Assembly: GCF_964340395.1 (NCBI RefSeq)
Contig: NC_135571.1
Coordinates: 10,522,440 to 10,586,439, forward strand
DNA length: 64,000 bases
Direction of reading: 5' to 3'
Source: Glandiceps talaboti
Taxonomy: Eukaryota > Hemichordata > Enteropneusta > Spengelidae
Below are positions 1 to 11,584 of the stretch, piece after piece. Under the pieces are notes generated by a model. It was not told where the DNA came from, ran no database searches, and saw only the letters and a program-made list of their open reading frames with translations. The position numbers and the translations under genes were made by a program. Positions within the stretch are counted from its first letter, which is position 1, and each line of letters starts with the position of its first letter.

Positions 1-840
1 TGATTGAGACGACACTAGTCGAGGGATTCTCAGTACTAACGGTACAACACTACCACCCACCAGGTTGGGAATTTTAAGTCATCTTTTGCGGATGGCTATT
101 TACAGTACTGTATATGGTTAGTTTATGATCAATAACTTTATATTGTCAGGCTCAGATTTTATAACCTGTTTTCAAAGGTTAGAAAGAAGACAACCAAGTA
201 TTTTTATCTGTCATACGGCACTGACGTTATAGGTTGGATCACAGACAACTAACAAGGCTTAGTTGTCTGTGGTTGATTCCAGGATACTATACAGGATGTA
301 ACTTGAAGGTTGTAGTGTAGTAGTAGCCAACATGCTGACAATAAAGTTCGTCGACCGTAACTGACGGGACAAAAACAACATTGCTGGCTCACAGACAAGA
401 ACATTCCAATTCCTTGACTATTGTCTGACTAACAAATTTAAGGTCCACTGCGGATAAGGATAAAATCTAAACGTGAAAAAAACAGGTGTTTGGCTGAGAT
501 ATAGAAAAAACAATTGGTCAAGAAAAAGAATGATGTCATGTAGTCCTCACGGCTCCATTGATAAGATAATACTAAATGTGATGACTAAGCCAGGTGTCTT
601 AGGGCTTGAGGGCTTCTCAAGTCAACCATAGGCGTTATTGTTCATCTCTTAGTATTGCCAGGTGAAGTTTTTTTCAACAGGTACACAATAGTGGAAGGTC
701 AATGGGTACACTACAGGTCAGGTCAACGTTCCATCGTCTGTAAATGACAGTAGAGAGAACGAGTTTTGTCTTTGTTCAGCCCAGCATGCAGCATCGTAGT
801 CCATATATTGCTTACAGAATACCAATACATAAAAGTGAAT
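1..840. other. No gene seen; one short hairpin
   Basis: No coding exon, known repeat family or RNA gene was recognised here. The only clear structure is a perfect 13-bp stem with a 6-base loop at 240-271 (arm cacagacaactaa). It is too short and isolated to assign a role. Confidence 0.4.
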
Positions 841-906
841 CTATGACAACAGTCTGAGACGCATCACTGGAAAGAGGTTGCCATAAATCGTGTCACCGCC
901 ACCTCG

Positions 907-1056
<150 letters not shown>

Positions 1057-1454
1057 ATTAACATTATAATATCTATTTGCTGTGGTAATGGCCATGAAGA
1101 AGTATACTCACAGACATGTAACAGCTAAAATGATGTTGGTTTGGTCATAGACAATAGAGAGGAGAGGGTTTGGTGATTCACTCATGGGACATTACGTTTT
1201 ATGACAAAAGATAGGCATATTTCAAGTCGAGATTAACAATAACAGAGACATAACACACACTGTAGGATTCTTTACCCAATCACATTGAACACTAATAAGC
1301 ATTGCTATTCTTTCACAGTGCATGAAAACTTTAAACGAGGACTTGATGAATTTAACAGCTTCAATTGTTTCTTTTCTAAATGATAATCAACTAGATTACT
1401 TCTACATCCCCACTATGCACGGCACCTATGTAATTGTTCTTTTGCATTAGAATT

Positions 1455-1580
1455 GTGTGTGTGTGTGTGTGTGTCTGTGTGTGTTTGTGTGTGTGTGTGT
1501 GTACGTATGTGTGTATGTATGTGTATTTATGTGTGTATGTATGTATGTATGTATGTATGTATGTATGTGCATATATGTGT

Positions 1581-1633
<53 letters not shown>
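1455..1633. repeat. (GT)n/(TATG)n microsatellite
   Basis: Long alternating purine-pyrimidine tract of GT dinucleotides with an internal ATGT block. Open frames through it encode only CV or TH repeats and are not genes. Confidence 0.95.
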
Positions 1634-1636
<3 letters not shown>

Positions 1637-1871
1637 ATGTCATGATACACGAGTGAAACACCAAACCAACATCAAGTTTTAGCTGTACATATAATTGGCT
1701 TAAACAATGTTCGCAGTATCTTTCTGTTTAGCAATATAAGACCAAATATAGCCTGGTCTAAAGCATGATAGTATTCGCACGACGACTCGAATATTTAATG
1801 TCGAATTATGTCTTTTAAAACTAGAGAGAGACCTCACAATAGTGTCTTTATTTGGTCAACGCCAGCGTTTC

Positions 1872-2051
1872 ATGGTGGCTGTTGTATTGATCGCTTTCGT
1901 GACCGTCACAGCTGATGCTCTCAGGAATTGGCAGGTCTACAAGGTGATGGATGGGTCTATAAACCCACTTCGAATTAACATACCATTTCAAATCAGGCTA
2001 TCAAACAGTCCAATCAATGCAAGGAGATTCAAATTTGTCAAAAAAAATTAA
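1872..2051 (+). CDS. Possible small secreted-protein ORF or first exon (unconfirmed)
   Basis: The frame opens with ATG at 1872 and begins MVAVVLIAFVTVTADA, which looks like a signal peptide: a hydrophobic core ending in small residues. About 43 polar residues follow to a stop at 2049-2051. Weak GT donors lie within it (after AAG near the VYK codons), so it could be a first exon of a longer gene, possibly the ATP-grasp gene downstream. I recognise no family. The hydrophobic start could be chance in AT-rich DNA. Confidence 0.22.
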   Translation: MVAVVLIAFVTVTADALRNWQVYKVMDGSINPLRINIPFQIRLSNSPINARRFKFVKKN

Positions 2052-2685
2052 CATGATCACCCCACCAACTGAGAAACTGTACATATATATTGGTGTTTAG
2101 TTATCTTAAATCAATAGAAACTTATAGCAGGTCTAGAGTAGCTACAACTCCATTTGCGCATGTGCATTGTTAGTATTCTGAACAAATATCGTAAACTAAA
2201 CTTATAGATGACACCAAACAGGTAACGAACGGAACCGCGATACCTCAAAACATATTTCTATGTTTTTCTCAAGAACTACATGTTCGGTCGCATAATATTA
2301 CCAGAGTTTGCAGAAGTAGTACAGCGAAAAGTTTGGCAGGACCTTGAACTAATTGCAACATAAAAAAAATGTTTTAGTGCATCTTATTCATAGTTTGGGG
2401 CTGAACAACATATCAAAAGTCTAGGAAAATGTAAGTGGTGGATAATGGTGAAAAATAAGTTTTCAATAATTAGCATGATTAACAGAAAATGCATGTTCAA
2501 TCAATACTGTTTGTGTAAAAACCCATGCAAGTAATAACATGCATGTCTATGGATAGCTCTGAGGATGAACAATTACTCTAGTACAACCCTGTGATCATAA
2601 AAAACATCCAATTTAATGTAAATATGCTTAATATTTTAATAAGTATGTTAATTGATATAATTAAAATGAATAACATTTAGTATAT
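2052..2685. other. Unannotated AT-rich stretch
   Basis: No exon, RNA gene or repeat family was recognised in this stretch. Confidence 0.35.
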
Positions 2686-3320
2686 ATTCAATTCAATTCA
2701 TTTCAATTCAATTCAAAACCTTTATTGTCCATTAAATAAAAACATATAATGGACAATTCCCTTCTGGCATCTCAGAAATCCCAGTATGTACAAATAAAAC
2801 GCCATCACAGACAACATACATCCAAACTGACAAATGTACAACAATACTACTTAGATCCATACAATATATGCAAGACTAGGCTAAACTCCTATCATTGTTA
2901 TTACAATTCAGTGAATCAAGGCTTTAAAATGGAAAAAGCTGACGGAATGAAAGACTTTTAATAGCAATTGTTCCTTGGGGGCTTTGAGTCGCCGACTTGA
3001 CGGTACCGTTTGGAACTGAGAATACAGTGGGTGTGATTGATCCTTGAACATTTGAATAGCTTTTCATTTCGATGACTGATGGCAGAGTTCGGAGAGTTGT
3101 TTCTGCTTTGAACAATAATCTTTCCAGCCTGGCTGATAACTCGCTTCAACTTTGTCCTGTCTGTAAGTGAGAGATTTCCATAGGATACAATATTAAATGT
3201 CAAAACGCTTTCGGTTAGTGATAGATACACTGATGCTAAAATATGCTTACCTCCGTTAAAACTATTGAGCTTATGAAGCAGATAAAGGCACTGTTGTGCT
3301 TTCTTAAACACATACAAGGT
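2686..3320 (-). mobile_element. LINE 3' fragment (reverse transcriptase C-terminus and tail)
   Basis: On the minus strand the sequence encodes the end of a Jockey/CR1-like ORF2 protein. It includes the blocks ESVLTFNIVSYGNLSLTDR and KLKRVISQAGKIIVQS, typical of the region after the reverse transcriptase fingers/palm. A stretch ending in SKRYRQVGDSKPP then leads into a SFIPSA-like end. The 3' end is an (AATTC)n tail at 2688-2716, as expected for a non-LTR insertion. The 5' part is missing, so it is a 5'-truncated dead copy. Confidence 0.7.
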
Positions 3321-3594
3321 ATAAAAGTTTCCGATGCAACTGATATGTTTATTGGTAGTTATTCAGAGTATCGAGGAACTCTGTTGTAACATGAAATGGT
3401 CATTAAATATTTATTGATTGGTATAACTAAAAATTATGATAATAAATGATGTCAATAATGTAAATAGTATGTGGAACCATACAATAGGATGTGGGGGTGG
3501 GGGTAGCTTGTGGGGGTGAGGGTAGCTAACTTCGATCACTGAAGTTCAAGGTTAAATCCCACGCTGTATTTGACACATTTATTAATCTTTTGAA

Positions 3595-3725
3595 GTTTAT
3601 TGAGTTACAAACACGTAAACTTGGCATATGTTATATCACATTAATTTTGCAATTAGGAAGCCATGATAAAATTTATTTCTAAAAATCCAAAATAAATATA
3701 CCAAATCCTCATATCCATATGGCCC
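3595..3725. mobile_element. Half copy of fold-back element family FB-2
   Basis: This matches the right half of the palindromic elements at 34039-34285, 39934-40386 and 55581-55934. Shared blocks are a gagttacaaacac-like block, taggaagccatgataaaa and a terminal catatgg-type end. Only one arm is present. Confidence 0.6.
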
Positions 3726-3976
3726 CAATAATGTCACGTTAATGCATTATCCTATTACATCGAGGTGACAAACAGAAGGTCGACGACCTAAAGTAACCGT
3801 CAGTCTGTCTGTCATTTGTAATTAACAAAGATTGGCCTTGAAGTAGTGTGAATTGTAAAAGTTAATTGAACTCAGAGCAGAAATTGATATAAAATGCCCC
3901 AAAAACTGGCCGTGATGAGATATGTCTATAAAAACTAAATCATGCGATTGCTACAATTATTAAATTGTCGTAAAAA

Positions 3977-4144
3977 ATGCGTTTCTTTCTTGTCTCTATT
4001 CCTGCATTAAAATGGATTTGGACGTGTGTACACGTTGCTGAGGCCATTGAAGAAAAAGACCCGACACTCTTGAAATACACCAATCCGTACGATTACAAAG
4101 ACATCTACATAACAAAAAAGGATGCCATTTCCATCGTTACTTAG
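3977..4144 (+). CDS. Orphan ORF or decayed exon of unknown function
   Basis: A 55-codon frame from ATG 3977 to TAG 4142-4144. Its second half has coding-like composition (AEAIEEKDPTLLKYTNPYDY, then KDIYITKKDAIS). It could be a former or mis-predicted upstream exon of the ATP-grasp gene on the same strand, but no GT donor precedes the stop codon. It could equally be a pseudo-exon. The family is not recognised. Confidence 0.3.
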   Translation: MRFFLVSIPALKWIWTCVHVAEAIEEKDPTLLKYTNPYDYKDIYITKKDAISIVT

Positions 4145-4679
4145 CATCGGACTGTGTGCAGCAGTCAGGGTATTATAACTAGACTATCTATCTATATCTA
4201 CATGGCTTCTGTGAATTATTAAATGTAACTGAGACAAACACATCATCAAATCACCATGGCAACAATTATTGCAGCCTGCAGGAGGGTATAATTAAAATAA
4301 ACCATACAGTAAATAACAAATAAACTGTGCTCATAGATTGTTTAAAAACCACATTTTTGTAATATATATCGGTTTCACTGTGATAGAACTATTAAGCCAT
4401 AGCACAATACTCGAACATTACTGTAGCAGTATATAGTAAATTGTCCTTCGATCAACTTAGCTATATACTTATTCAGTACCCGGACTGCAGTACGCAGTCC
4501 GATGCTACGGTGAACACCACTTTGTTTTTGTGATGTACATGGAATGGTACATGTACGGTATTCTAAGAATGCAAGGACGCATATATTATGTACAGTGGTC
4601 GTAATATTCACAAGACCGTGTCCATTTTTGTGGGATTGAGACGAGAGAGAAATATGTAGATTCCATGAGGTTGCTAGGG
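4145..4679. other. No gene recognised
   Basis: A 105-codon minus-strand frame lies at 4375-4692 but has no recognisable domain. Short TCTA repeats lie near 4185-4200. Confidence 0.3.
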
Positions 4680-5170
4680 CTAGTTGTGTCAAAATGTTTT
4701 GAACAAAATCTGCAGAATAACGCTGCTAGAAACATCTCACCAAATTTCAGTCTCCAAACACAATGCTCAGTAGTTTTAGAATTAAAGATTTTTGACCAAA
4801 AAGACGCATTTTAAACCCTAATTTGCATATTACTGATGGGATCATCATGTCATGAACAAATCTAAATTTACACACCCCTAAGAATGTTCCCACCAAATTT
4901 CAGACTAATCTATCAATTAGTTTTTGAGTTCAAGTTTTTTGACCAAAAATCACACACCTGTAATGCGATCATTTTGCTTTGAACAAATGTCCAAACTAGA
5001 TACCAAAAGTGGTGTCCCCGCCAAATATTCAGGCAATCGGTCTGAGTTGTCCACAGACAGACAGACAGACAGACACCGCACCATGACTATAGCACTACAG
5101 AACCTTATCAGTTCAATTGTGCTAAAAACCGATGAGAATATGCACATTAAGATAGCTAGATCCAAAGGTG
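4680..5170. repeat. Dispersed repeat with internal direct repeats and GACA tail
   Basis: Three related segments of about 110-130 bp each contain caccaaatttcag/tttttgaccaaaaa-type blocks (about 4737, 4890 and 5018). The last ends in cagacagacagacagacaccgc followed by ccatgactatagcac. This organisation is typical of a dispersed MITE/SINE-like repeat of marine invertebrates. No protein is encoded. Confidence 0.5.
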
Positions 5171-5546
5171 GGTGGGTGCAAATTATTCGACGACTGTCTG
5201 TATGTATGGTGGCATGTTCATCTCATTTTAGAAATAAATGTGGGGAGAATCTGTATTCATTACATCATGCGATCTTCGATTATAACATGTGCAGTTTTTT
5301 TTTAAAAATGTTTCTGACCACACAGTGTGTGGTTGTATCAAACAGAGACATTGAACCAATAGAACGGGTTTTACGTAACCCCATATGTAATGTTGGAAGG
5401 CCTTCATGATGTTCATTCGTGTCATTGACTAATGTACAGTATAATAGACATGTCGAGTCGAGTCAATCAGTTCCATATGTCCTTCTTAAGATAACTACGT
5501 CTGTGTGGAACAATTATAGCAAATCCCTTGCGGCACGAGGAACTAA

Positions 5547-5908
5547 GGCCTAAAAATAAAAAAAAATCTTGTGGTTCCGATATTACCCTCAATTTTAGAA
5601 TAGATGGGGCAGGTAGATTTTTTTAAATTTTCATATGTAAGTGTCTTGTTCAGGTAGTTATGTTTTCCAGTGTTTTCCATATGACCTCTGTGTTATAACG
5701 GGTCTCTTCTCATCAGATGTACAGCCATTACATATTTGAGGTTTATATTGTCTGTTTAAATTGATGTTTGTTTCCGCATCCACTATTGCTTGCGAGACTT
5801 CACAATTTTCGCAATTTTATAATTTTTTTCTCGAATACATAAAAAAGGCTTAGGGTCGGCATGAAAAAAAGGTGGGGTCGGGTAACCGGAACCAACCATT
5901 TTTTGGCC
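5547..5908. mobile_element. TIR element family FB-4, copy 1
   Basis: About 360 bp, beginning ggcctaaaaa..tgtggttccg and ending ggaaccaaccattttttggcc, so the ends are inverted copies. A second copy lies at 35440-35790 with the same internal blocks (gttttccatatg, gatgtacagccattaca, acaattttcgcaatttta). Non-coding, consistent with a MITE. Confidence 0.7.
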
Positions 5909-6376
5909 TTTTAAAGGAATAATGAACTTCAACCAATTCAGAATAATATGATATACTGTAATGTGTGTGAAAATGGGTTATCACATAACATAGCACTGGG
6001 TAGCACTCTACTCATCGACCAAAATATTGGCAGATTAGTTTCACATTCTACTGTACTCGTTCGCAAGTGCGATCGATATTTTTAATTGTCTATTGTCTGT
6101 CTGTCTGGCTATCTGACTCTTAGTTAGTTAGTTTGTTTGTTTGTTTGTTTGTCTGTCTGTCTGTCTGTCTTTTTTTTCGTTTGTGTGTCTGTCTTTCCCT
6201 GACCACCAACTGCACCGTATGAACTTCGCCAAGTTCTGTACGCACAACATTCAGCTGGATGCTTCAATGCATTTTGCAACCGACATTAACTTTAGATAGA
6301 CGCAAAGGAATGCTTTTCTCTTTCGTTCGTTCTCATTGTCCAATGTAGTGACGATACAATGGATTACCGCATACCA

Positions 6377-6498
6377 CATACATACATACATACATACATA
6401 CATACATTCATACATACATACATACATACATACATACATACATACATACATACATACATACATACATACATACATACATACATACATACATACATACA
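6377..6498. repeat. (CATA)n microsatellite
   Basis: About 30 tandem CATA units with one interruption. Frames across it encode YIHT or VCMY repeats and are not genes. Confidence 0.95.
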
Positions 6499-6599
6499 AC
6501 GTGTCCTCAACGTAATTTATAAAGAAAGGGACAAACAGGTCATGCAATCTTGTAAACATGTCCCGTGTGACAATTCAACCAGCAGACTTTAAGATATGT

Positions 6600-6686
6600 C
6601 GGTTCGTGCCACCCTCACTGGCCTCCTCTCACGTGGGAGGGGTTGACCGGTGTGTGAGGGCGCCCTGTCATGGCGTACCTCTGGAC
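6600..6686. repeat. Short GC-rich dispersed repeat, copy 1
   Basis: About 80 bp containing accctcactggcctcc, tgggaggggttgac and gtgtgagggcgccc; it recurs at 19750-19824. The blocks ccctcac and gtgaggg can pair, so it is a small fold-back repeat. Confidence 0.6.
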
Positions 6687-6689
6687 TAT

Positions 6690-7390
6690 TCAATTGGTAG
6701 CATTCCAAATTTTATAGTACATCTGGGTCGTTAACTGAGAGGAATGTAAAACTGCGAAGTCAGAAAACTCATGTATTCTTTATTTGTAAAGTTGTTTAAA
6801 AGTTAAAAGTTGAATTGTTCTAAAGATTAAAATTTCAATGAATTCTTTGTATGATTATTTTAGAGTTACTAGTCACGACTATGATACTCGATTCTGCTTA
6901 TATCAAAATCTATATCCATATCATAACAGATCGTACCTTTTCTATTTCTCTTTCTGGTACAAAAAAAATGGAATGTCATCCATGTCAACATAAAATGTGT
7001 TAACTTTTTACATTTGTTTCAAACAAACCGTCCAGCTACATCAGCTGGAGCAGTATAACTGATCAACTGTATATTTGTAATTTTCATCGTGTGTACATAA
7101 TACATTATATAGTTTGAGTCATATTAAGTACCTTGCTGTGAATTTTTGTATATGTGAGGGGACAGGCCAAGACTATAGCTGTAAGCTATTTCCTGACTTC
7201 CATGTACCTACTGTTGTAGGTTATATATATTTATTTGGGTAAATACAGATGATTTGATTTGGTATCATATGTGATTTCCGTAAACTACATATATTCTTAT
7301 GAGGATTAATAGTCAGAATCAGCAATTAGTGGAAATTATTAATAAATGCAATTATAGATTTTCATTGTTTTTATTGTTTTACGTTGCCAG
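6690..7390. other. Intronic or intergenic DNA upstream of the ATP-grasp exons
   Basis: No exon was recognised. The 3' end supplies the acceptor tttttattgttttacgttgccag (AG at 7389-7390) used by the first resolved ATP-grasp exon, so at least its final part is intron. Confidence 0.45.
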
Positions 7391-7641
7391 ATTAAAGACT
7401 TGTCGAACTGGTATTTTAAACATTCCACTTGGATACAGTTGCTTCACACCAGATGAGATGTTGTTGGCATACGATATCATGAGGAGAGAATATCACATCG
7501 ACAAGGTGTGTCTCAAGCCCTCTCGTGCTTCTGGCGGTAAAGGCATCGTCTTAGACGCGACCAAAGAGCAAATCGAGACGTTTTGTGCAACTCCTGCCTG
7601 TTGGCAGTGTCCACCAATTCTAATAGAGGAACTCCTATCAA
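7391..7641 (+). CDS. ATP-grasp exon with nucleotide-binding loop
   Basis: The acceptor is ttgccag and the donor gtaagt at 7642. The exon encodes KPSRASGGKGIV, the glycine-rich loop, and ends in the ILIEELLS hinge. The last codon is split after its first base. Confidence 0.8.
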
Positions 7642-9274
7642 GTAAGTAAAATATGAAACTTTGACCTCTACCGGAAGTTATGTATGAGATGAAAACGAGA
7701 CTGGTGACGCCGTTTTATCGTCTGCGTCCGATCCCATGATTTGAACGGCGACAAAAAGTTACTATCCATAAACATTTGTACATCATGTAATTTTCAAAGA
7801 AATGTGTGATCCTGAAGAGTGTTAGTTTACACAAGTTCCAACGTCTGCAAACAAATTACATTGTACCGTGTGCAACAGTGTGGCAGGGGTATATGTTTAC
7901 TGATTTTGGGCGCGAAAAATTGCCTAATACACAGTATTACTAAGTATTATTATATGGTATATTTTTGGGGTGCCTTCATAATGTTTACCTTTTTGGGGAG
8001 TAGCAGAGCATATCTTTGATTGCAAATTCGTCAAAATTTGTACAACTAGGATGCCTCAAAAAATATTAATTGTTTTCAAGCAAGTGGTATTTTAATACCT
8101 GTACTTAAAATATCGAACAATTTCCCATACAGCTACTGATAGTATACATATAAAAGATTCAAGTCTGTTTCTGTTAACTTTCAGTCGACAGAAAGCCAGA
8201 TGGTGGAATAATTTCAGTGTCAGCTCATTTTACAAGTGGACGTGTGAACGAGTGTTTAACGGAACAATATGTGAAAGATGAAATCACTTTCTGTGGAGCA
8301 AAAACAGCCCCCTTGGATGTTGATGGTAAGTATCCTACAACTGCAGACATCAGACCGTGGACAAATGGAACCTGTTACAAAGGGGAAAAGTAAACAAATT
8401 AATTGTTTAATAACACTTGGCTAGACATATTGGAACAGTAGAGACTTGTATTACACACCATGGTTTGATAAGAACAGTTTTATGGCCTCTTTATGTGTAC
8501 ATAAAATGCCAGGAAAACTGGAAACCTGTTTGTGAATTTGAACTATTTAACTATTATTTATTTACACTATTTAAAATGGCCATTAAAACTGTTCTTATCA
8601 AATGATGGAATTTAATACAAGTCTTAGTACTTCCAACATGCTGTGCCAAATGTTATTAATCGGGTGAGGGCGTCCTTCCAAACTTGCATCCGATGACCAG
8701 TTTGATCTTTAACCTTTTTATTGACGAGTCCTCACTGACGTTTGAAACCTTATAGATAGCAAGTTTTCTAAAAATGAATTTCTTTTATTAATTTTGCTTT
8801 TTTGCAGAAAGCATTGTTGAAACGTGTCGTCAGCATGCCGAGATTTTGAATAATGAGATGCAGTGGTCTGGTCTCTGGGGAATAGACTTCCTTATCGTCA
8901 ATGGAGAACCGATACTGGTTGACATTAACGCAGGACGTCCAAACATGTGCCATTTCCCGTACTTTTTCACCACGCGGTATACACGAAACAAGAACTGGTG
9001 GTACGTGAAAGAGTTCATGACAAATAAGAACATTAAAGCTCAGGATGTCCAACGACATTTACAAGATGAAGGGCTTCTCTTTAAACCAGGGATGGAGAAA
9101 GGTATTGGCCTACTCGCACACAGTATCTACGAAACTTTGGCTGTTTTTATCGCGGACACACACGAAGAAATTAATGAACTTTCCAACGCATGGCAAAGGA
9201 TCGTCCGGGAGTTGCACATGCCAGTTAACGAGTGTATCGAGGAGGACAAGATCAGTGGAGGTATTGCAACATAG
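7391..9274 (+). CDS. ATP-grasp domain ligase, C-terminal part (three exons)
   Basis: Exons 7391-7641, 8185-8325 and 8808-9274 (stop at 9272-9274) join in consistent phases (1 and 1) with gtaagt donors and (T)CAG/GCAG acceptors, giving about 286 codons. Visible ATP-grasp features: the ATP-binding Lys and Gly-rich loop in VCLKPSRASGGKGIV, the adenine-contacting hinge PPILIEELL, and the metal-binding strand pair WGIDFLIVNGEPILVDINA. Enzymes of this superfamily join a carboxylate to an amine or thiol through an acylphosphate, using ATP and Mg2+. The substrate cannot be told from sequence. The first resolved exon starts with one base that completes a codon, so further 5' exons must exist; they were not found with confidence. 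The end is polar with no membrane segment, suggesting a soluble enzyme. Confidence 0.82.
8185..8325 (+). CDS. ATP-grasp middle exon
   Basis: The acceptor is taactttcag and the donor gtaagt at 8326. The exon encodes the DGGIISVSAHFTSGRV strand-turn-strand that follows the hinge in ATP-grasp folds, then an acidic stretch ending LDVD. Confidence 0.78.
8336..8662. mobile_element. Palindromic MITE family FB-1, copy 1 (right end truncated)
   Basis: It starts acaactgcagacatcagacc ten bases after the 5' splice site of the middle ATP-grasp exon. The outer arm (aataacacttggc, cttgtattacacacc, ttgataagaacag) and its inverted copy (gttcttatcaaatgatgg, atacaagtct, ctgtgccaaatg) form a long hairpin. The last ~40 bp of the right arm, seen in other copies, are missing. 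It lies in the intron. Confidence 0.75.
8808..9274 (+). CDS. ATP-grasp terminal exon with metal-binding residues
   Basis: The acceptor is gcttttttgcag. The exon encodes WGIDFLIVNGEPILVDINA followed by GRPN, the Mg2+-binding Asp/Asn positions and the basic loop. A helical tail of about 110 residues follows to TAG at 9272-9274. Confidence 0.82.
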
Positions 9275-11170
9275 ATGATTGAAAACATATGACCAACCCC
9301 TCTACACATACGTTGCTATGGCAACAAGACACTATTAGAGCCTCAGGAAAATTCATACGCTGAACTGTGATATAGCTCGAGTTTGTAATAACTTTACTCC
9401 ACTAAGCTTTTGAGTAGCTGAGACAATTGAAGAATTACACCTTTATATCATATCACATGAAAATGTGCCCAAACTCAAACGTAAAGTCATAGTTATACAC
9501 TATTTATTACCTGACTGTGAGGGCAGTAGTATACGTCATTTCCCCTGCGGGTTGTTGTACAGCAGCTATCTCCCAAGGAACTGAATGGAAATAGTTGCTA
9601 CTGTACAGAACAGCATGATGGGTAATATAGCGTCTAATAATGCCCAAATAAGGTCAGGTATGCAATAAGTCTTTTATAAAACAACATATCCTCACCCAAT
9701 GAAAATTAGGTTCTCTATTGGCCACTCGGTTATAACACGTGACACAATCTAAACCAATCACAGATGTGTTACAATTATTATATTATATATATTATATCAC
9801 AGTATGTAATAATATACCAATATGTTGTTGATGCAAGTGCATCTATGATCTTAACATTATAATTATGGTAATTTGGCATAGCCCACAGACTTGTCGTTGG
9901 CATTCAAATCTATATATTCTCTATTAGGGAGCCATCGTGCCTTACTATGAGTAAACCCCCTGAAGCGCTTAAGATGTTTGAGTAAACCCCCTCCCTTGCA
10001 CAGGAGTGTCCACGACCCCGACGCTGAAAACATTTTTGAACATACAAACTTGTAGGGGGACATTTAGAGACGTAAAATATGAAACTATATCCGAATCCTC
10101 TGTAGTTTTGCATTTTTGACTGACACCCTCTCAGATTCGCAACCTTGCCCCCCCCCCAGCCGTAAATAATCACGGATCTCGCGGTGGTAATGATTTGAAA
10201 ACCAACGACGATTCTCTAATTGGTAAACTTGAGCCCTGAATTCTTAAACTAACAATAATCATTTCATTTCGTTTGTTCCCAGTGAAATTTAAGATTGAAT
10301 TTTACCAAATAGGTCCCGATCTAACTCACCCACGTTAGTATATCAAGGTTAGTGTCTATATAATCCATTTTTTACCCCGACTTTTCACTTTTATCAACTC
10401 TTAAGTCTGTTTATATGCGATTTTTTATGTCAAAATGAAACCTTTATTCTGAATGATAACAAGACAAAACGTTTATTTAAATTTAAATTTGGCTCCGAGT
10501 CAAACAATGAAAAAAGAAATGTTTTCGTTTTCTAAAAATGACACATTTCTCATAAGCCCTGGTGACATTTTTCGATAGTTTGCCGATACTTACCTCACCA
10601 AAAATTGCCCGGATGAAGACAATTAATTTGACGTAGAATCATAAGGGGCTAGTGTTGATAGTATATGTTTCCCCTTTTTCTCAAACGTTTTGGACTAACC
10701 CCTTCATATATGTAATGAGATTGTCAAACCTTTGAGTTTGCTAACGCCAGGGGGTGGGTTTAGTGCTTAAACCAGTTAAATTGACGAAAGAAAGTCTTCC
10801 ATTTTAGTGCCTCCACTTTTGCCTGTTCAGGCAATTGCCAGAACAGTAAAGCGTGAAGGGGTGTATATACTACCATTTACGGACAAAACGTGGAATTATC
10901 TCATACTCTCAATGATAACATATTTTGGAAGTAAATTGTTATCATTAATAACAGGGTCTAGCATATAAGATATATCTTAGGTAGAATTGTAAAGGAAAGT
11001 GCCAAAACTAAGTGAGATTTCGACTAAATCGATATCTTAAAAATATTAATTGTGGTAAAAATCATTACCCTTTGATAAATGTGTTATCATATTCTACACC
11101 ACTGCTTATTGAAATATCACCTAAAAGGTGAAAATTAGTCTGGGATATGCCATGTGAGAACCATCATATA
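9275..11170. other. Intergenic DNA with no recognised feature
   Basis: It follows the ATP-grasp stop codon and presumably begins with its 3' UTR; no canonical AATAAA was seen nearby. A poly(C) run is at 10150-10158. No other gene or repeat family was recognised. Confidence 0.35.
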
Positions 11171-11172
11171 AA

Positions 11173-11276
<104 letters not shown>

Positions 11277-11584
11277 ATTTGTAAATTGATAAGTGTACAT
11301 TGACCAAAAACTAACCAGTTCTTGCCATCGCGAAATAGAGAATGCTATAAAAATGTTTAACAGACATGCATACAGAGAGTGATATATGCAGATAGTTATG
11401 GAAATAACAATATAATATAGTAAAAACAAAATTGTGATAAAAATGTAATAGTCAGATTGCTTGACTTTACATATAAAAATTACTATGTTTTTTTATCTTT
11501 TAATCTTCGTTGCTGCCCCATACCTATTCAGTACTCTCATGATATGTAGGCGTTTTGAAACTTTCCTTATAATATCGCTTACAC

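Noticed and set aside
4375-4692. 105-codon minus-strand ORF as a gene
   Set aside because: No recognisable domain, and it overlaps the edge of a dispersed repeat; probably chance.
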